From: Haliscomenobacter sp033763495
GTDB taxonomy: Bacteria > Bacteroidota > Bacteroidia > Chitinophagales > Saprospiraceae
Assembly: GCF_033763495.1 (NCBI RefSeq)
Contig: NZ_JANRKL010000062.1
Span: forward strand, 6,766 to 70,765
Direction of reading: 5' to 3'
Length of the DNA: 64,000 nt
Shown here in pieces: positions 25,709 through 33,204 of the stretch. The notes under the pieces are model-generated. The model saw only the letters and a list, made by a program, of their open reading frames with translations. It was not told where the DNA came from and did no database searches. How positions within the stretch are numbered: position 1 is the stretch's first letter; each line of letters starts with the position of its first letter. A program made the translations under genes and the position numbers.

Positions 25709-25959
25709 TAATCAAATTTGTAACACAAGCCTATAAAAAACTTTTTCAAAAGTAGGAAAAGCCAGCAGTGAAGTCAAGTTTTTCCAGATGCAAATTTGTC
25801 AGTTCATCTTTTGCTGAAGCTATCATTTTTTTGCTTAAAAAATTGAACAATAATTGATTATGGATAGCCCCTATTTTTAAAAAAAGAAAAAAACATATTG
25901 ATTTTAATTGCAAATTACTGATTGTGAGTGTTTTGATTTTTTCGACGAACGGAGAAACC
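25709..25959. other. AT-rich gap, no gene seen
   Basis: This stretch between the candidate RNA and the lipoprotein gene is AT-rich with several A and T runs. It may hold the RNA's promoter on the minus strand. I see no gene, tRNA or clear repeat. A short plus-strand frame starting at 25924 is only the shadow of the lipoprotein gene. Confidence 0.4.
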
Positions 25960-26460
25960 CTAGCTTGGGTAGTTGGAAAGGGTTATGATGAGGTAAACCC
26001 TGTCATTGCTGGTAATGCGATCGATTTTAGTGTAAAAACCTCCTTCGAGCGCTTTGGTCTCGGCAAGTCTAATGTCATCTTTTTGTGCCCTGATCATCAT
26101 GACCCAATTGCTCAATGGCATGAGTTGTGGGTCCAAAACTGCCAAAGCTGCCAGGTTTAAAATGGCCTGATCGGTCCAAAAGGCAGCATCGTCTTGGCTG
26201 GGTTTTTCTTTTAACTCGAAACGAAATTCCTGGCGGATCTTTTCGCAGCCACTTTGTAAAATGGTCAGGGTTTTTCCATTGACGAATCTTACGAATTCTT
26301 CACTTTCAATCCCATTTACGGTAAACTTATGTTCTGCTACGCCCCGCATACCTTCACGCAGCATTGCTTGCGGTTTGGTTTTACAATCCGTTTCTTTGTT
26401 CCCGTTATTTTGGCAAGCGCTTAGCGCTAAGAGGACGAAGAGAGTGGTGAGTCGAAGCAT
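25960..26460 (-). CDS. hypothetical lipoprotein
   Basis: A 166-residue protein with a lipoprotein signal: MLRLTTLFVLLALSACQNN, lipobox LSAC with the modified cysteine at residue 16. The mature part is hydrophilic, with a conserved-looking FRFELKEKPSQDDAAFWTD segment; I do not recognise a domain. ATG at 26460 is chosen because it begins the signal peptide; upstream codons translate one arm of a 33-bp inverted repeat. It follows the aldolase gene on the same strand at 94 bases, with that inverted repeat in between. Confidence 0.65.
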   Translation of the reverse strand: MLRLTTLFVLLALSACQNNGNKETDCKTKPQAMLREGMRGVAEHKFTVNGIESEEFVRFVNGKTLTILQSGCEKIRQEFRFELKEKPSQDDAAFWTDQAILNLAALAVLDPQLMPLSNWVMMIRAQKDDIRLAETKALEGGFYTKIDRITSNDRVYLIITLSNYPS

Positions 26461-26471
26461 AGGAAATGATG

Positions 26472-26553
26472 AGTGATGAGTGATAAGTGATGAATGATGA
26501 ATTGATATAAATTCCAGTACCAATTCATCATTCATCACTTATCACTCATCACT
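26472..26553. repeat. perfect 33-bp inverted repeat between fba and a lipoprotein gene
   Basis: Arms 26472-26504 and 26521-26553 are exactly complementary, with a 16-base loop. The arms themselves are built from short direct units of GTGATGA type. The right arm ends one base from the fba stop codon. The transcript would form a very stable hairpin that could limit read-through into the lipoprotein gene. Confidence 0.85.
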
Positions 26554-26554
26554 A

Positions 26555-27634
26555 TTAAACGTTGCGGTTGATACAATTCAAATCCTCAAATGCCACTTTC
26601 AGGCGTGAGATGAGGCTTTTTTCACCTTCCCGCAACCATACCCGTGGATCGTAGAATTTTTTATTTGGTTTGTCGTCACCTTCGGGGTTGCCGATTTGGC
26701 CCTGGAGGTAAGCTTCATTTTTTATATAGTAATCTTTCACACCGGCCCAGTATGCCCATTGAATATCAGTATCGATGTTCATTTTGATGGCACCGTATTC
26801 AATTGCCTCGCGAATTTCTTCACGAGTAGAACCAGAACCGCCGTGGAACACAAAGTTAACGGGAGTGTCACCACTCAAGTTGTGTTTGGCTTTGATGAAA
26901 TCCTGGGAGTTTTTCAGGATTTTAGGTGTCAGTTGTACGTTACCGGGTTTGTATACACCGTGTACGTTACCGAAAGCTGCCGCAATGGTGAAGTTTGGAC
27001 TAACTGCTTTGAGGTGTTGGTAAGCATAATCCACTTCTTCTGGTTGGGTATACAACTTTGAGTTGTCTACATCTGAGTTGTCTACTCCGTCTTCTTCTCC
27101 ACCGGTTACACCCAATTCGATTTCCAGAGTCATGCCCATTTTGGCCATGCGCTTGAAGTATTCCACGCAGATTTCAATGTTCTCATGTAGGGGCTCCTCC
27201 GACAAGTCGAGCATGTGTGAGCTGTACAATGGCTGGCCGGTGGCGGCAAAATGTTTTTCGCTGGCGTCCAGCAAACCATCCACCCAGGGTAAAATATTTT
27301 TGGCACAGTGGTCCGTGTGCAGGATCACTGGAATACCGTAAGCTTCTGCGACCTGGTGAACGTGCATTGCACCAGAGATACCACCAATAATAGATGCTTT
27401 TTGTCCAGCATTGCTGAGGCCTTTTCCGGCAAAGAAGGAAGCACCTCCATTTGAAAACTGAATGATTACAGGAGAATTGACTTCCCGGGCAGTTTCCAAA
27501 ACGGCATTGACAGAGTTGGTACCAATTACATTGACGGCTGGCAATGCAAAGTTGTTTTCATTGGCATAATTCAGCAACTCGGTTACTTCTTCTCCAAAGA
27601 GTACCCCAGCGCGAAAACGGGTAGCTGTTGACAT
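26555..27634 (-). CDS. fbaA: class II fructose-bisphosphate aldolase
   Basis: A 359-residue zinc aldolase that splits fructose 1,6-bisphosphate into glyceraldehyde 3-phosphate and dihydroxyacetone phosphate. The zinc and catalytic region HTDHCAKN lies near residue 110, LEIELGVTGGEEDG near 180, and the phosphate-binding VFHGGSGST near 265. The length fits the E. coli-like type A enzymes. ATG at 27634 gives the normal N-terminus MSTATRFRAGV; the frame runs upstream into a long inverted repeat. It is downstream of trxB on the same strand, separated by that repeat. Confidence 0.95.
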   Translation of the reverse strand: MSTATRFRAGVLFGEEVTELLNYANENNFALPAVNVIGTNSVNAVLETAREVNSPVIIQFSNGGASFFAGKGLSNAGQKASIIGGISGAMHVHQVAEAYGIPVILHTDHCAKNILPWVDGLLDASEKHFAATGQPLYSSHMLDLSEEPLHENIEICVEYFKRMAKMGMTLEIELGVTGGEEDGVDNSDVDNSKLYTQPEEVDYAYQHLKAVSPNFTIAAAFGNVHGVYKPGNVQLTPKILKNSQDFIKAKHNLSGDTPVNFVFHGGSGSTREEIREAIEYGAIKMNIDTDIQWAYWAGVKDYYIKNEAYLQGQIGNPEGDDKPNKKFYDPRVWLREGEKSLISRLKVAFEDLNCINRNV

Positions 27635-27660
27635 GGTTAAAGTGTTTGTGTGTTTTTGTT

Positions 27661-27801
27661 GAGTTGAGGAGGGTTGAGGGAGGTTGAGGAAGGTTGAGGC
27701 TACCGCAGTGACTTGGGCACACATCACACCCACACATCACACTCGCACCAATTCTTGCGGTAGCCTCAACCTTCCTCAACCTCCTCAACCACCCTCAACT
27801 T
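27661..27801. repeat. long inverted repeat family A, copy 3
   Basis: The left arm 27661-27707 (GTTGAGG units, ending GAGGCTACCGCAG) pairs with the right arm 27755-27801 (TTGCGGTAGCCTCAACC and onward). About 45 bases per arm are nearly complementary. The loop differs from copies 2 and 4: it contains ACATCACACCCACACATCAC, similar to the GTGTGA run after folD. The right arm ends exactly at the trxB stop codon. Confidence 0.8.
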
Positions 27802-28745
27802 TAAATCACTCCTTTGGCGGCCAAGTAACGCTCTGCATCCAATGCAGCCATACAACCAGTTCCAGCAGCAGTTACAGCTTGGCGGTAGATGTTGTCTTGG
27901 GCGTCGCCACTGGCGAAAACTCCTTCTATATTGGTTAGGGTACGACCTGGTACGGTTTTGAGGTAGCCGGTTTCATCCATGTCCAACCAACCTTTAAAAA
28001 TATCGGTGTTGGGTTGGTGGCCAATGGCTACAAAGAATCCTTTGACAGGAATCACGGTTGTTTCACTGGTTTTGTTGTTGAGCAGTTTTACACCCTCCAC
28101 CTCGTTCTCGCCGAGGACTTCCTGCGTTTCAGAGTTCCAATGTATAACGATATTCTCAGCATTTAAAACTCTTTCCTGCATAATCTTCGAGGCGCGCAGT
28201 TGATCACGGCGCACAATCAGGTGCACTTTGGGGCAAAGTTTAGCCAAATACGTGGCTTCCTCTGCTGCAGTATCACCGCCACCTACCACGGCAACTTCTT
28301 GCCCGCGGAAGAAAAAACCATCACACACGGCGCAGGCAGATACTCCTTTGCTCCAGAATTTTTTCTCAGACTCCAATCCCAGCCATTTGGCGCTGGCGCC
28401 CGTGGCAACGATTACAGCGTCGGCGTGAATTTCCTGCTCACTTTCCGTCCAGATTTTGTGCACCGGGCCACTGAAGTCTACCTTGGTGATCATTTCATAA
28501 CGAATCTGGGTGCCAAAGCGCTCTGCTTGTTTGCGGAAATCTTCCATCATTTCTGGGCCCATGATGCCGCTGGGATATCCAGGGTAGTTCTCCACATCGT
28601 TGGTGATCATCAACTGGCCACCGGGATCTTTACCAGTGAAGAGCACGGGGTTCATGTTTGCTCTGGCTGCATAAACGGCGGCGGTGTACCCGGCAGGTCC
28701 GGAACCGATGATGACGCAGTGCAGGTGTTCTGCTGTATTTGCCAT
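27801..28745 (-). CDS. trxB: thioredoxin-disulfide reductase
   Basis: A 314-residue flavoprotein that reduces thioredoxin with NADPH. FAD binding is seen in VIIGSGPAGYTAAVYAARAN, the redox pair is in CAVCDG (normally CATCDG) near residue 138, and NADPH binding is in VAVVGGGDTAAEEATYLA. The C-terminal FASGDAQDNIYRQAVTAAGTG is typical. Length is normal. Its 3' end touches a family A long hairpin. Confidence 0.95.
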   Translation of the reverse strand: MANTAEHLHCVIIGSGPAGYTAAVYAARANMNPVLFTGKDPGGQLMITNDVENYPGYPSGIMGPEMMEDFRKQAERFGTQIRYEMITKVDFSGPVHKIWTESEQEIHADAVIVATGASAKWLGLESEKKFWSKGVSACAVCDGFFFRGQEVAVVGGGDTAAEEATYLAKLCPKVHLIVRRDQLRASKIMQERVLNAENIVIHWNSETQEVLGENEVEGVKLLNNKTSETTVIPVKGFFVAIGHQPNTDIFKGWLDMDETGYLKTVPGRTLTNIEGVFASGDAQDNIYRQAVTAAGTGCMAALDAERYLAAKGVI

Positions 28746-28782
28746 TTTTAACTGTTTTTTTGTCCCTTTGTGGAATTGTGCG

Positions 28783-28790
28783 CAAATTTA
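28783..28790 (-). promoter_or_regulatory. -7 promoter element before trxB
   Basis: On the minus strand TAAATTTG fits TAnnTTTG exactly and lies 37 bases before the trxB ATG. A -33 TTG at the right distance is not evident. Confidence 0.35.
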
Positions 28791-28976
28791 ATCAAGCAAT
28801 CAATATGTAGGCTGTAATTTTCATCACAGACTTGCCAGAAACAAACATATCCCAATCAGGATCGGTTGAAAAGAAAGGTTTTATCCTGGCATAATGTCCG
28901 TTAGGCGATTATTCCAAGATAGAGTGGCATGGTAAGGTGGAAAAGCTTAAATTTCACCAAAATTTAAATCCTGACT

Positions 28977-30491
28977 ATGGTCGCGTTATATGGTCTAAGT
29001 TTTGTCGTAGCCTTCGTGGCACTGGCACTTTGGTTCGCTTTAAAGCGCGAATTGGCTGAAAAATACTTTAGCCGCTTGATGTTTTTGGCGCTGGTATTGT
29101 ACTCAATAAGTATGGTGACTGTCGCTGCCCCTATGGTGTACAAATTTCAGACGGTTTTCCGAGACATGCTCTTTTTGGGGGTATTTGGAGCAATTTTTAG
29201 CCGCATGGCGGGCTGGACCAAAGGTTTTTGGGCGGGGGTGATTTTGGCTTTAGTGGCACTGTTTTGGTTCTACCGCCAATTTGTAAGCACAACATTCCCT
29301 TACCATAACTCAATTCCACTGGATGCTCAGGGGGAAATTTTGTTGGAGTTAAAAGAGGGACATCAGGTTGCTGAATTGAACAAAATCTCCAATAAATACG
29401 GTTTAAACCTGCGGCGGGCCTTTTTCCCTAAAGATGCCAGTTCTACCGAGCTGGACAATTATTACCTGGTCGATATCCCGGATGCCAAGGCCAAAAATCT
29501 TGTACGCATTGAACGAGAGCTGAGCCGTTCCAGCGCTGTAGTATGGACTGAAGAAAACGAAATCCTTCGAGTGGAGCCGCTGCGCAAAGCCGAAAACCCG
29601 GCCAAGTTGCCCTCCAAGTTTGGGATCAACGACCCCGGTGTTGCCAATCTCTGGGGGTTCGAGCGCATGCAGATGGACCAATTGTACAATTATTTGGATC
29701 AAAATAAGGTGCAACCCGTGCGCAAAGCCCTAATCGCGATTCTGGACACCGGAGTGGACGCCAATCATGAGGACCTCAAAGCCAATTTTAAATCCATTGA
29801 CGCTACTTCCAACCGCGACTTTAAAGGGCATGGTACCCATTGTGCCGGAATTGCAGGTGCCGTTTCCAACAATGGGGTAGGGGTGGCCTCTTATTCCCGG
29901 GACAATCGCTTTACGACCATCACCAGTGTAAAGGTCTTGAGTGATCAGGGTTTTGGTACTCAGGAAATCATCATTGATTGCATCATCAAAGCGGCAGATG
30001 CGAATGCAGATGTGATTTCTTTGTCCCTTGGCGGCCCGAGCAACCAAAGTCGGCAAAGAGCTTACGACAAAGCGGTCAAGTATGCCAATAATAAAGGTGC
30101 AATTGTGGTAGTTGCAGCCGGAAACTCCAACCGCAATGCCGCGCAGTTTAGCCCCGTCAATTCTAAAGGGGTCATCGGGGTTTCTGCTGTCGATAATGAA
30201 CTCAATCGGGCGGAATTCTCCAATTTTGTGCAGGATATTCCATTTGGCGTTGCTGCTCCCGGGGTAAGCATCTATTCTACCATTCCCAACAACAGGTATG
30301 AGACTTACAATGGCACTTCGATGGCTACGCCGTATGTAGCGGGTTTACTGGGTTTGATGAAAAGTATTGACCCTAAGTTGACCACTGAGCAAGCCCATAA
30401 AATTTTGTCCGAAACCGGTATCAGTACCCGCAACTCCAACTTAACTGGCAAATTCATTCAACCACTTGCCGTAGTAAAACGATTAAAATGA
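28977..30491 (+). CDS. membrane-anchored subtilisin-like serine protease (S8)
   Basis: A 504-residue protein. The first 110 residues contain four likely transmembrane segments instead of a cleaved signal peptide. The S8 domain follows an approximately 90-residue linker resembling an inhibitor-like propeptide. The catalytic triad is visible: Asp in AILDTGVDANHED, His in GHGTHCAGIAG, Ser in NGTSMATPYVAGL, with the oxyanion Asn in VVAAGNSN. The catalytic domain is C-terminal and ends without a sorting domain, so the protease stays membrane-tethered. The side of the membrane depends on the number of segments. It is single-gene, followed by the sulfur-cluster leader. Confidence 0.88.
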   Translation: MVALYGLSFVVAFVALALWFALKRELAEKYFSRLMFLALVLYSISMVTVAAPMVYKFQTVFRDMLFLGVFGAIFSRMAGWTKGFWAGVILALVALFWFYRQFVSTTFPYHNSIPLDAQGEILLELKEGHQVAELNKISNKYGLNLRRAFFPKDASSTELDNYYLVDIPDAKAKNLVRIERELSRSSAVVWTEENEILRVEPLRKAENPAKLPSKFGINDPGVANLWGFERMQMDQLYNYLDQNKVQPVRKALIAILDTGVDANHEDLKANFKSIDATSNRDFKGHGTHCAGIAGAVSNNGVGVASYSRDNRFTTITSVKVLSDQGFGTQEIIIDCIIKAADANADVISLSLGGPSNQSRQRAYDKAVKYANNKGAIVVVAAGNSNRNAAQFSPVNSKGVIGVSAVDNELNRAEFSNFVQDIPFGVAAPGVSIYSTIPNNRYETYNGTSMATPYVAGLLGLMKSIDPKLTTEQAHKILSETGISTRNSNLTGKFIQPLAVVKRLK

Positions 30492-30625
30492 TTTTGTAAT
30501 CAAATAAGTTATATTGAGGGTGCTTTTCAGCACTCTCAATACTCAAAATCCACGATAAAAGGGACATATGAATATATGTTCAAGTTTTTTGACATCAAAA
30601 AAATGATAAAATTTCCTTAAAATAA

Positions 30626-30656
30626 TTGCACGAGAAAAAAAATGCCCATATACTTG
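30626..30656 (+). promoter_or_regulatory. promoter of the sulfur-assimilation cluster
   Basis: TTG at 30626-30628 and TATACTTG at 30649-30656 match the Bacteroidota -33 (TTG) and -7 (TAnnTTTG, one mismatch) elements, with a 20-base spacer. The transcript would begin near 30662, about 70 bases before a cysteine-rich leader peptide. Confidence 0.5.
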
Positions 30657-30681
30657 CACTGTGAAATCACGCTAGTGCAAG
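30653..30681. promoter_or_regulatory. inverted repeat at the sulfur-cluster transcription start
   Basis: CTTGCACT (30653-30660) and AGTGCAAG (30674-30681) form a perfect 8-bp inverted repeat with a 13-base spacer, overlapping the -7 element. It could be an operator for a repressor or the first hairpin of the leader RNA. No regulator gene for it is in the window. Confidence 0.4.
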
Positions 30682-30729
30682 CAAAGACCAGATACCAATT
30701 GCGATGCAACTAGTCTAAAACACAAAAAT

Positions 30730-30822
30730 ATGCTCGCAATATCCAAGCCACTGTCCACACTGAATAACCCGATGCTGGGTTGTTGTTGTGCGTGCTGTTG
30801 TAGCCGACTGGCAGGGGTATAG
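30730..30822 (+). CDS. cysteine-rich leader peptide (attenuator) of the sulfur cluster
   Basis: A 30-codon open frame starting ATG CTC GCA and ending GTA TAG. Its product is MLAISKPLSTLNNPMLG followed by CCCACCC and SRLAGV. Six cysteine codons fall within seven positions (residues 18-24), far above chance for a 30-residue peptide. It lies between a good promoter and an intrinsic terminator, upstream of sulfite reductase. By analogy with amino-acid leader peptides, ribosomes would stall at these codons when Cys-tRNA is scarce. The 3' end of the frame contains GGCAGGG (30810-30816), which can pair with CCCTGCC (30859-30865) in the terminator's 5' arm and so act as antiterminator. The peptide itself probably has no other role. 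Confidence 0.8.
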   Translation: MLAISKPLSTLNNPMLGCCCACCCSRLAGV

Positions 30823-30854
30823 CTTGATGTGTACATATATTGTCCTTTAGCATA

Positions 30855-30891
30855 AAAGCCCTGCCGGATTCTACCCGACAGGGCTTTTTTT
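30855..30891 (+). terminator. attenuator terminator before the sulfite reductase gene
   Basis: AAAGCCCTG-C-CGG (30855-30867) pairs with CCG-A-CAGGGCTTT around the loop ATTCTAC, followed by an uninterrupted T run to 30891. It stands 33 bases after the leader-peptide stop and 47 bases before the sulfite reductase ATG, so it must be bypassed to express the cluster. Confidence 0.85.
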
Positions 30892-30937
30892 AATCCAAAA
30901 CAAACCACGCTACAATCGTGGGCCATACACAAAAACC

Positions 30938-33094
30938 ATGAGCAATTACGAACACGACTTTTCTACCGTAAGTGCAGCAGATCAAAAAGACATCCAGGAA
31001 TTGGAGCGCCGCATCCATGATTTTCAGCGTGGCAAAGAAGATACCGAGCGCTTTCGCCTGTATCGTCTGACCCGGGGTGTGTATGGCCAACGCCAGGAAG
31101 GGGTGCAAATGTTTCGCCTTAAATTGCCTTATGGCCGCATTAATTCTGACCAATTGGTGCGTATAGCCGATGTGTCGGATCGTTATGCCACTGGTAATCT
31201 GCACATTACTACCCGCCAAAACATTCAGTTGCACTACGTGAAACTGGCAAATTCACCCAAAGTTTGGACTGAGTTGGCGCAGATGAACCTCACTGCCCGG
31301 GAAGCGTGTGGCAACACCGTGCGGAACTTCACCGCTTCTCCAACCGCCGGGATCGATCCAAAAGAACCTTTTGATGTTTCACCTTATGCTGAGGCATCTT
31401 TCCAATATTTTTTGCGCAACCCGATCTGCCAGGAAATGGGCCGCAAGATCAAAATCGCCTTTTCTTCTAGTGAGCAAGATTCTGCCTTCACCTATTTCCA
31501 CGATTATGGCTTTATCCCCAAAGTACAAGTAGTGGATGGTCAGGAGCAGCGTGGCTTTAAAGTACTGGTTGGTGGTGGTTTGGGTGCGCAAGCTATCACA
31601 GGATTGGTTGCCTACGAATTTTTGGCTGAAGACCAAATCATTCCTTTTATGGAAGCTGGTTTGCGCATTTTCGACCGCTACGGCGAACGCGAAAAGCGCA
31701 TGAAGGCGCGGATGAAGTTCCTCATCCAAAAATTGGGCTTTGAAGCCTGGATGGAGCTGGTCAAACAAGAATGGAAAGCCCTGAAAAATAAATCGGTCGC
31801 GATTGACCGCAACCTGGTGCCAGAAGCGGCTCCAATTGGACAAGGTACCATCTCTGCTGATATAGTCCCCGTAGACGAACACTGGTACCAGGAATGGAAG
31901 CGGACCAATACTTTTGAACAAAAGCAAAAAGGTTATTACGGTATATTCGTTCGGGTAGTATTGGGTGATTTGCCTTCTGATAAGGCACGCGCCTTGGCGG
32001 CGGTCATTAAACAATACGCCGCTGACGACATCCGCTTTACCATCAACCAGGGCATTTTGCTGAAATTTGTGCGCCCTGAGGCATTGCCACTTTGGTTCAA
32101 CAAGTTGCATGAGTTGGGGCTGGCTTTGCCAGGTGCTGATTCCACTGCTGACATTACTGCATGCCCAGGTACCGACACCTGCGCCTTGGGGGTAACCAAC
32201 AGTACCGGATTGTCCAGAATTTTGGAAGAATTGATCCGGGAAGAGTATCCCGAATTGATTGATGAAAAGTTTTTTAAGATTAAAATAAGTGGTTGTATGA
32301 ACGCCTGCGGCCAGCACATGGCTGCTAATTTGGGTTTCCACGGTAGTTCATTCAAACACGGAGATTTGGTTATTCCAGCTATGCAGGTCGTTTTAGGCGG
32401 TGGAGTCGCTCCCGATGGGCGTGGCTTCATCGCCGACAAAATTGTCAAAGTACCCACCAAACGTATCCCCGATGTGGTAAGGTATGTGTTGGATGACTTC
32501 GAAAAAAACGGCGCTGAAGGGGAATACTACAACGACTATTTCCTGCGCCAGGGCGACAAGTACTTCTATGCCCTGCTGAAACCATTGGCTGATCTCAAAA
32601 CCATGACCCAAGACGAATATTTTGACTGGGGTCAGGATCGCCTATACAAGCAGGAAATTGGGGTAGGAGAGTGTGCCGGGGTTATGCTGGACATGGTTGG
32701 GGTGATCCTTAAAGATGCCATTGACAAAATTGCTGCAGCTAAAGAATCTTTGGAACAAGGCCTGTGGTCCGATGCCATTTATTCCAGTTATGCCGCTTTC
32801 GTGGTTGCCGCAAAAGGGATGTTGCTGAGCAAGGACGTGAAGTGCAACACCCAAAAGGGGATTATTGACGACTTCCAAACCCATTTTGTTGCTACTGGAG
32901 ATTATACCCTGTTGACGGATTTCACCGCAACGGTTTTGCAAATCAACCAATACGAACCCGAAGAAAACTTCGCCAGCGACTACGTGGCCCAGGCAGAAAC
33001 TTTCGTTCGCTCAGTGATCGCACAGCGCGAAGTTCAATTGGAAGAAAGCAACGGCATTGATAAAAAGGTAGTTGGCGATTATTATCGCGCGTAG
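30938..33094 (+). CDS. siroheme nitrite/sulfite reductase with C-terminal HEPN-like domain
   Basis: A 718-residue cytoplasmic hemoprotein of the ferredoxin-dependent nitrite/sulfite reductase family, reducing sulfite to sulfide with six electrons. The two ferredoxin-like halves are present, and the coupled siroheme and [4Fe-4S] ligands are in ACPGTDTCALG (Cys-x5-Cys) and SGCMNACGQH (Cys-x3-Cys). After residue about 590 it carries an extra helical domain (SLEQGLWSDAIYSSYAAFVV) resembling HEPN domains, not part of classical enzymes. The neighbours cobA, met8-like, cysH and FNR favour sulfite over nitrite. Expression should depend on the cysteine attenuator. The TAG stop lies within a family C hairpin. 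Confidence 0.9.
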   Translation: MSNYEHDFSTVSAADQKDIQELERRIHDFQRGKEDTERFRLYRLTRGVYGQRQEGVQMFRLKLPYGRINSDQLVRIADVSDRYATGNLHITTRQNIQLHYVKLANSPKVWTELAQMNLTAREACGNTVRNFTASPTAGIDPKEPFDVSPYAEASFQYFLRNPICQEMGRKIKIAFSSSEQDSAFTYFHDYGFIPKVQVVDGQEQRGFKVLVGGGLGAQAITGLVAYEFLAEDQIIPFMEAGLRIFDRYGEREKRMKARMKFLIQKLGFEAWMELVKQEWKALKNKSVAIDRNLVPEAAPIGQGTISADIVPVDEHWYQEWKRTNTFEQKQKGYYGIFVRVVLGDLPSDKARALAAVIKQYAADDIRFTINQGILLKFVRPEALPLWFNKLHELGLALPGADSTADITACPGTDTCALGVTNSTGLSRILEELIREEYPELIDEKFFKIKISGCMNACGQHMAANLGFHGSSFKHGDLVIPAMQVVLGGGVAPDGRGFIADKIVKVPTKRIPDVVRYVLDDFEKNGAEGEYYNDYFLRQGDKYFYALLKPLADLKTMTQDEYFDWGQDRLYKQEIGVGECAGVMLDMVGVILKDAIDKIAAAKESLEQGLWSDAIYSSYAAFVVAAKGMLLSKDVKCNTQKGIIDDFQTHFVATGDYTLLTDFTATVLQINQYEPEENFASDYVAQAETFVRSVIAQREVQLEESNGIDKKVVGDYYRA

Positions 33095-33121
33095 GGGCAT
33101 CCACGAAGGGATGCCCCTACG
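33090..33121. repeat. stop-codon hairpin family C, copy overlapping the sulfite reductase stop
   Basis: CGTAGGGGCATCC (33090-33102) pairs with GGATGCCCCTACG (33109-33121) around a six-base loop. The TAG stop of the upstream gene is inside the left arm. The same element type follows cysH at 35620. Confidence 0.8.
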
Positions 33122-33129
33122 TCGCGCAA

Positions 33130-33191
33130 CCCACGAATTTATTCGTGGGTAAAGCATGCCAACATCACCAGCCCACGAATTTATTCGTGGG
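33130..33191. repeat. palindromic repeat family B, pair before cobA
   Basis: Two perfect copies of CCCACGAATTTATTCGTGGG (33130-33149 and 33172-33191) are separated by 22 bases ending AACATCACCAG. The second copy ends 13 bases before the cobA ATG, and its right side continues GGAAAAA. The DinB gene has the same arrangement at 6151-6232. Confidence 0.85.
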
Positions 33192-33204
33192 GAAAAAATG
33201 AAAG

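Noticed and set aside
25924..26160. A plus-strand 78-codon frame beside the candidate RNA
   Set aside because: It overlaps antisense to the end of the lipoprotein gene, which has a convincing lipobox.
31379..32341. A long open frame on the minus strand opposite the sulfite reductase gene (320 codons)
   Set aside because: The plus-strand gene over the same bases has clear siroheme and Fe-S motifs. The antisense product has no family features and is a codon-bias shadow.
30938..33094. Assimilatory nitrite reductase as the function of the siroheme enzyme
   Set aside because: The motifs fit both, but the neighbours (APS reductase, siroheme enzymes) and a cysteine leader point to sulfite. Nitrate and nitrite genes are absent here.
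6151..33191. CRISPR array from the repeated CCCACGAATTTATTCGTGGG units
   Set aside because: There are only two or three units per site with short similar spacers, the unit is a perfect palindrome, and no cas gene is nearby.
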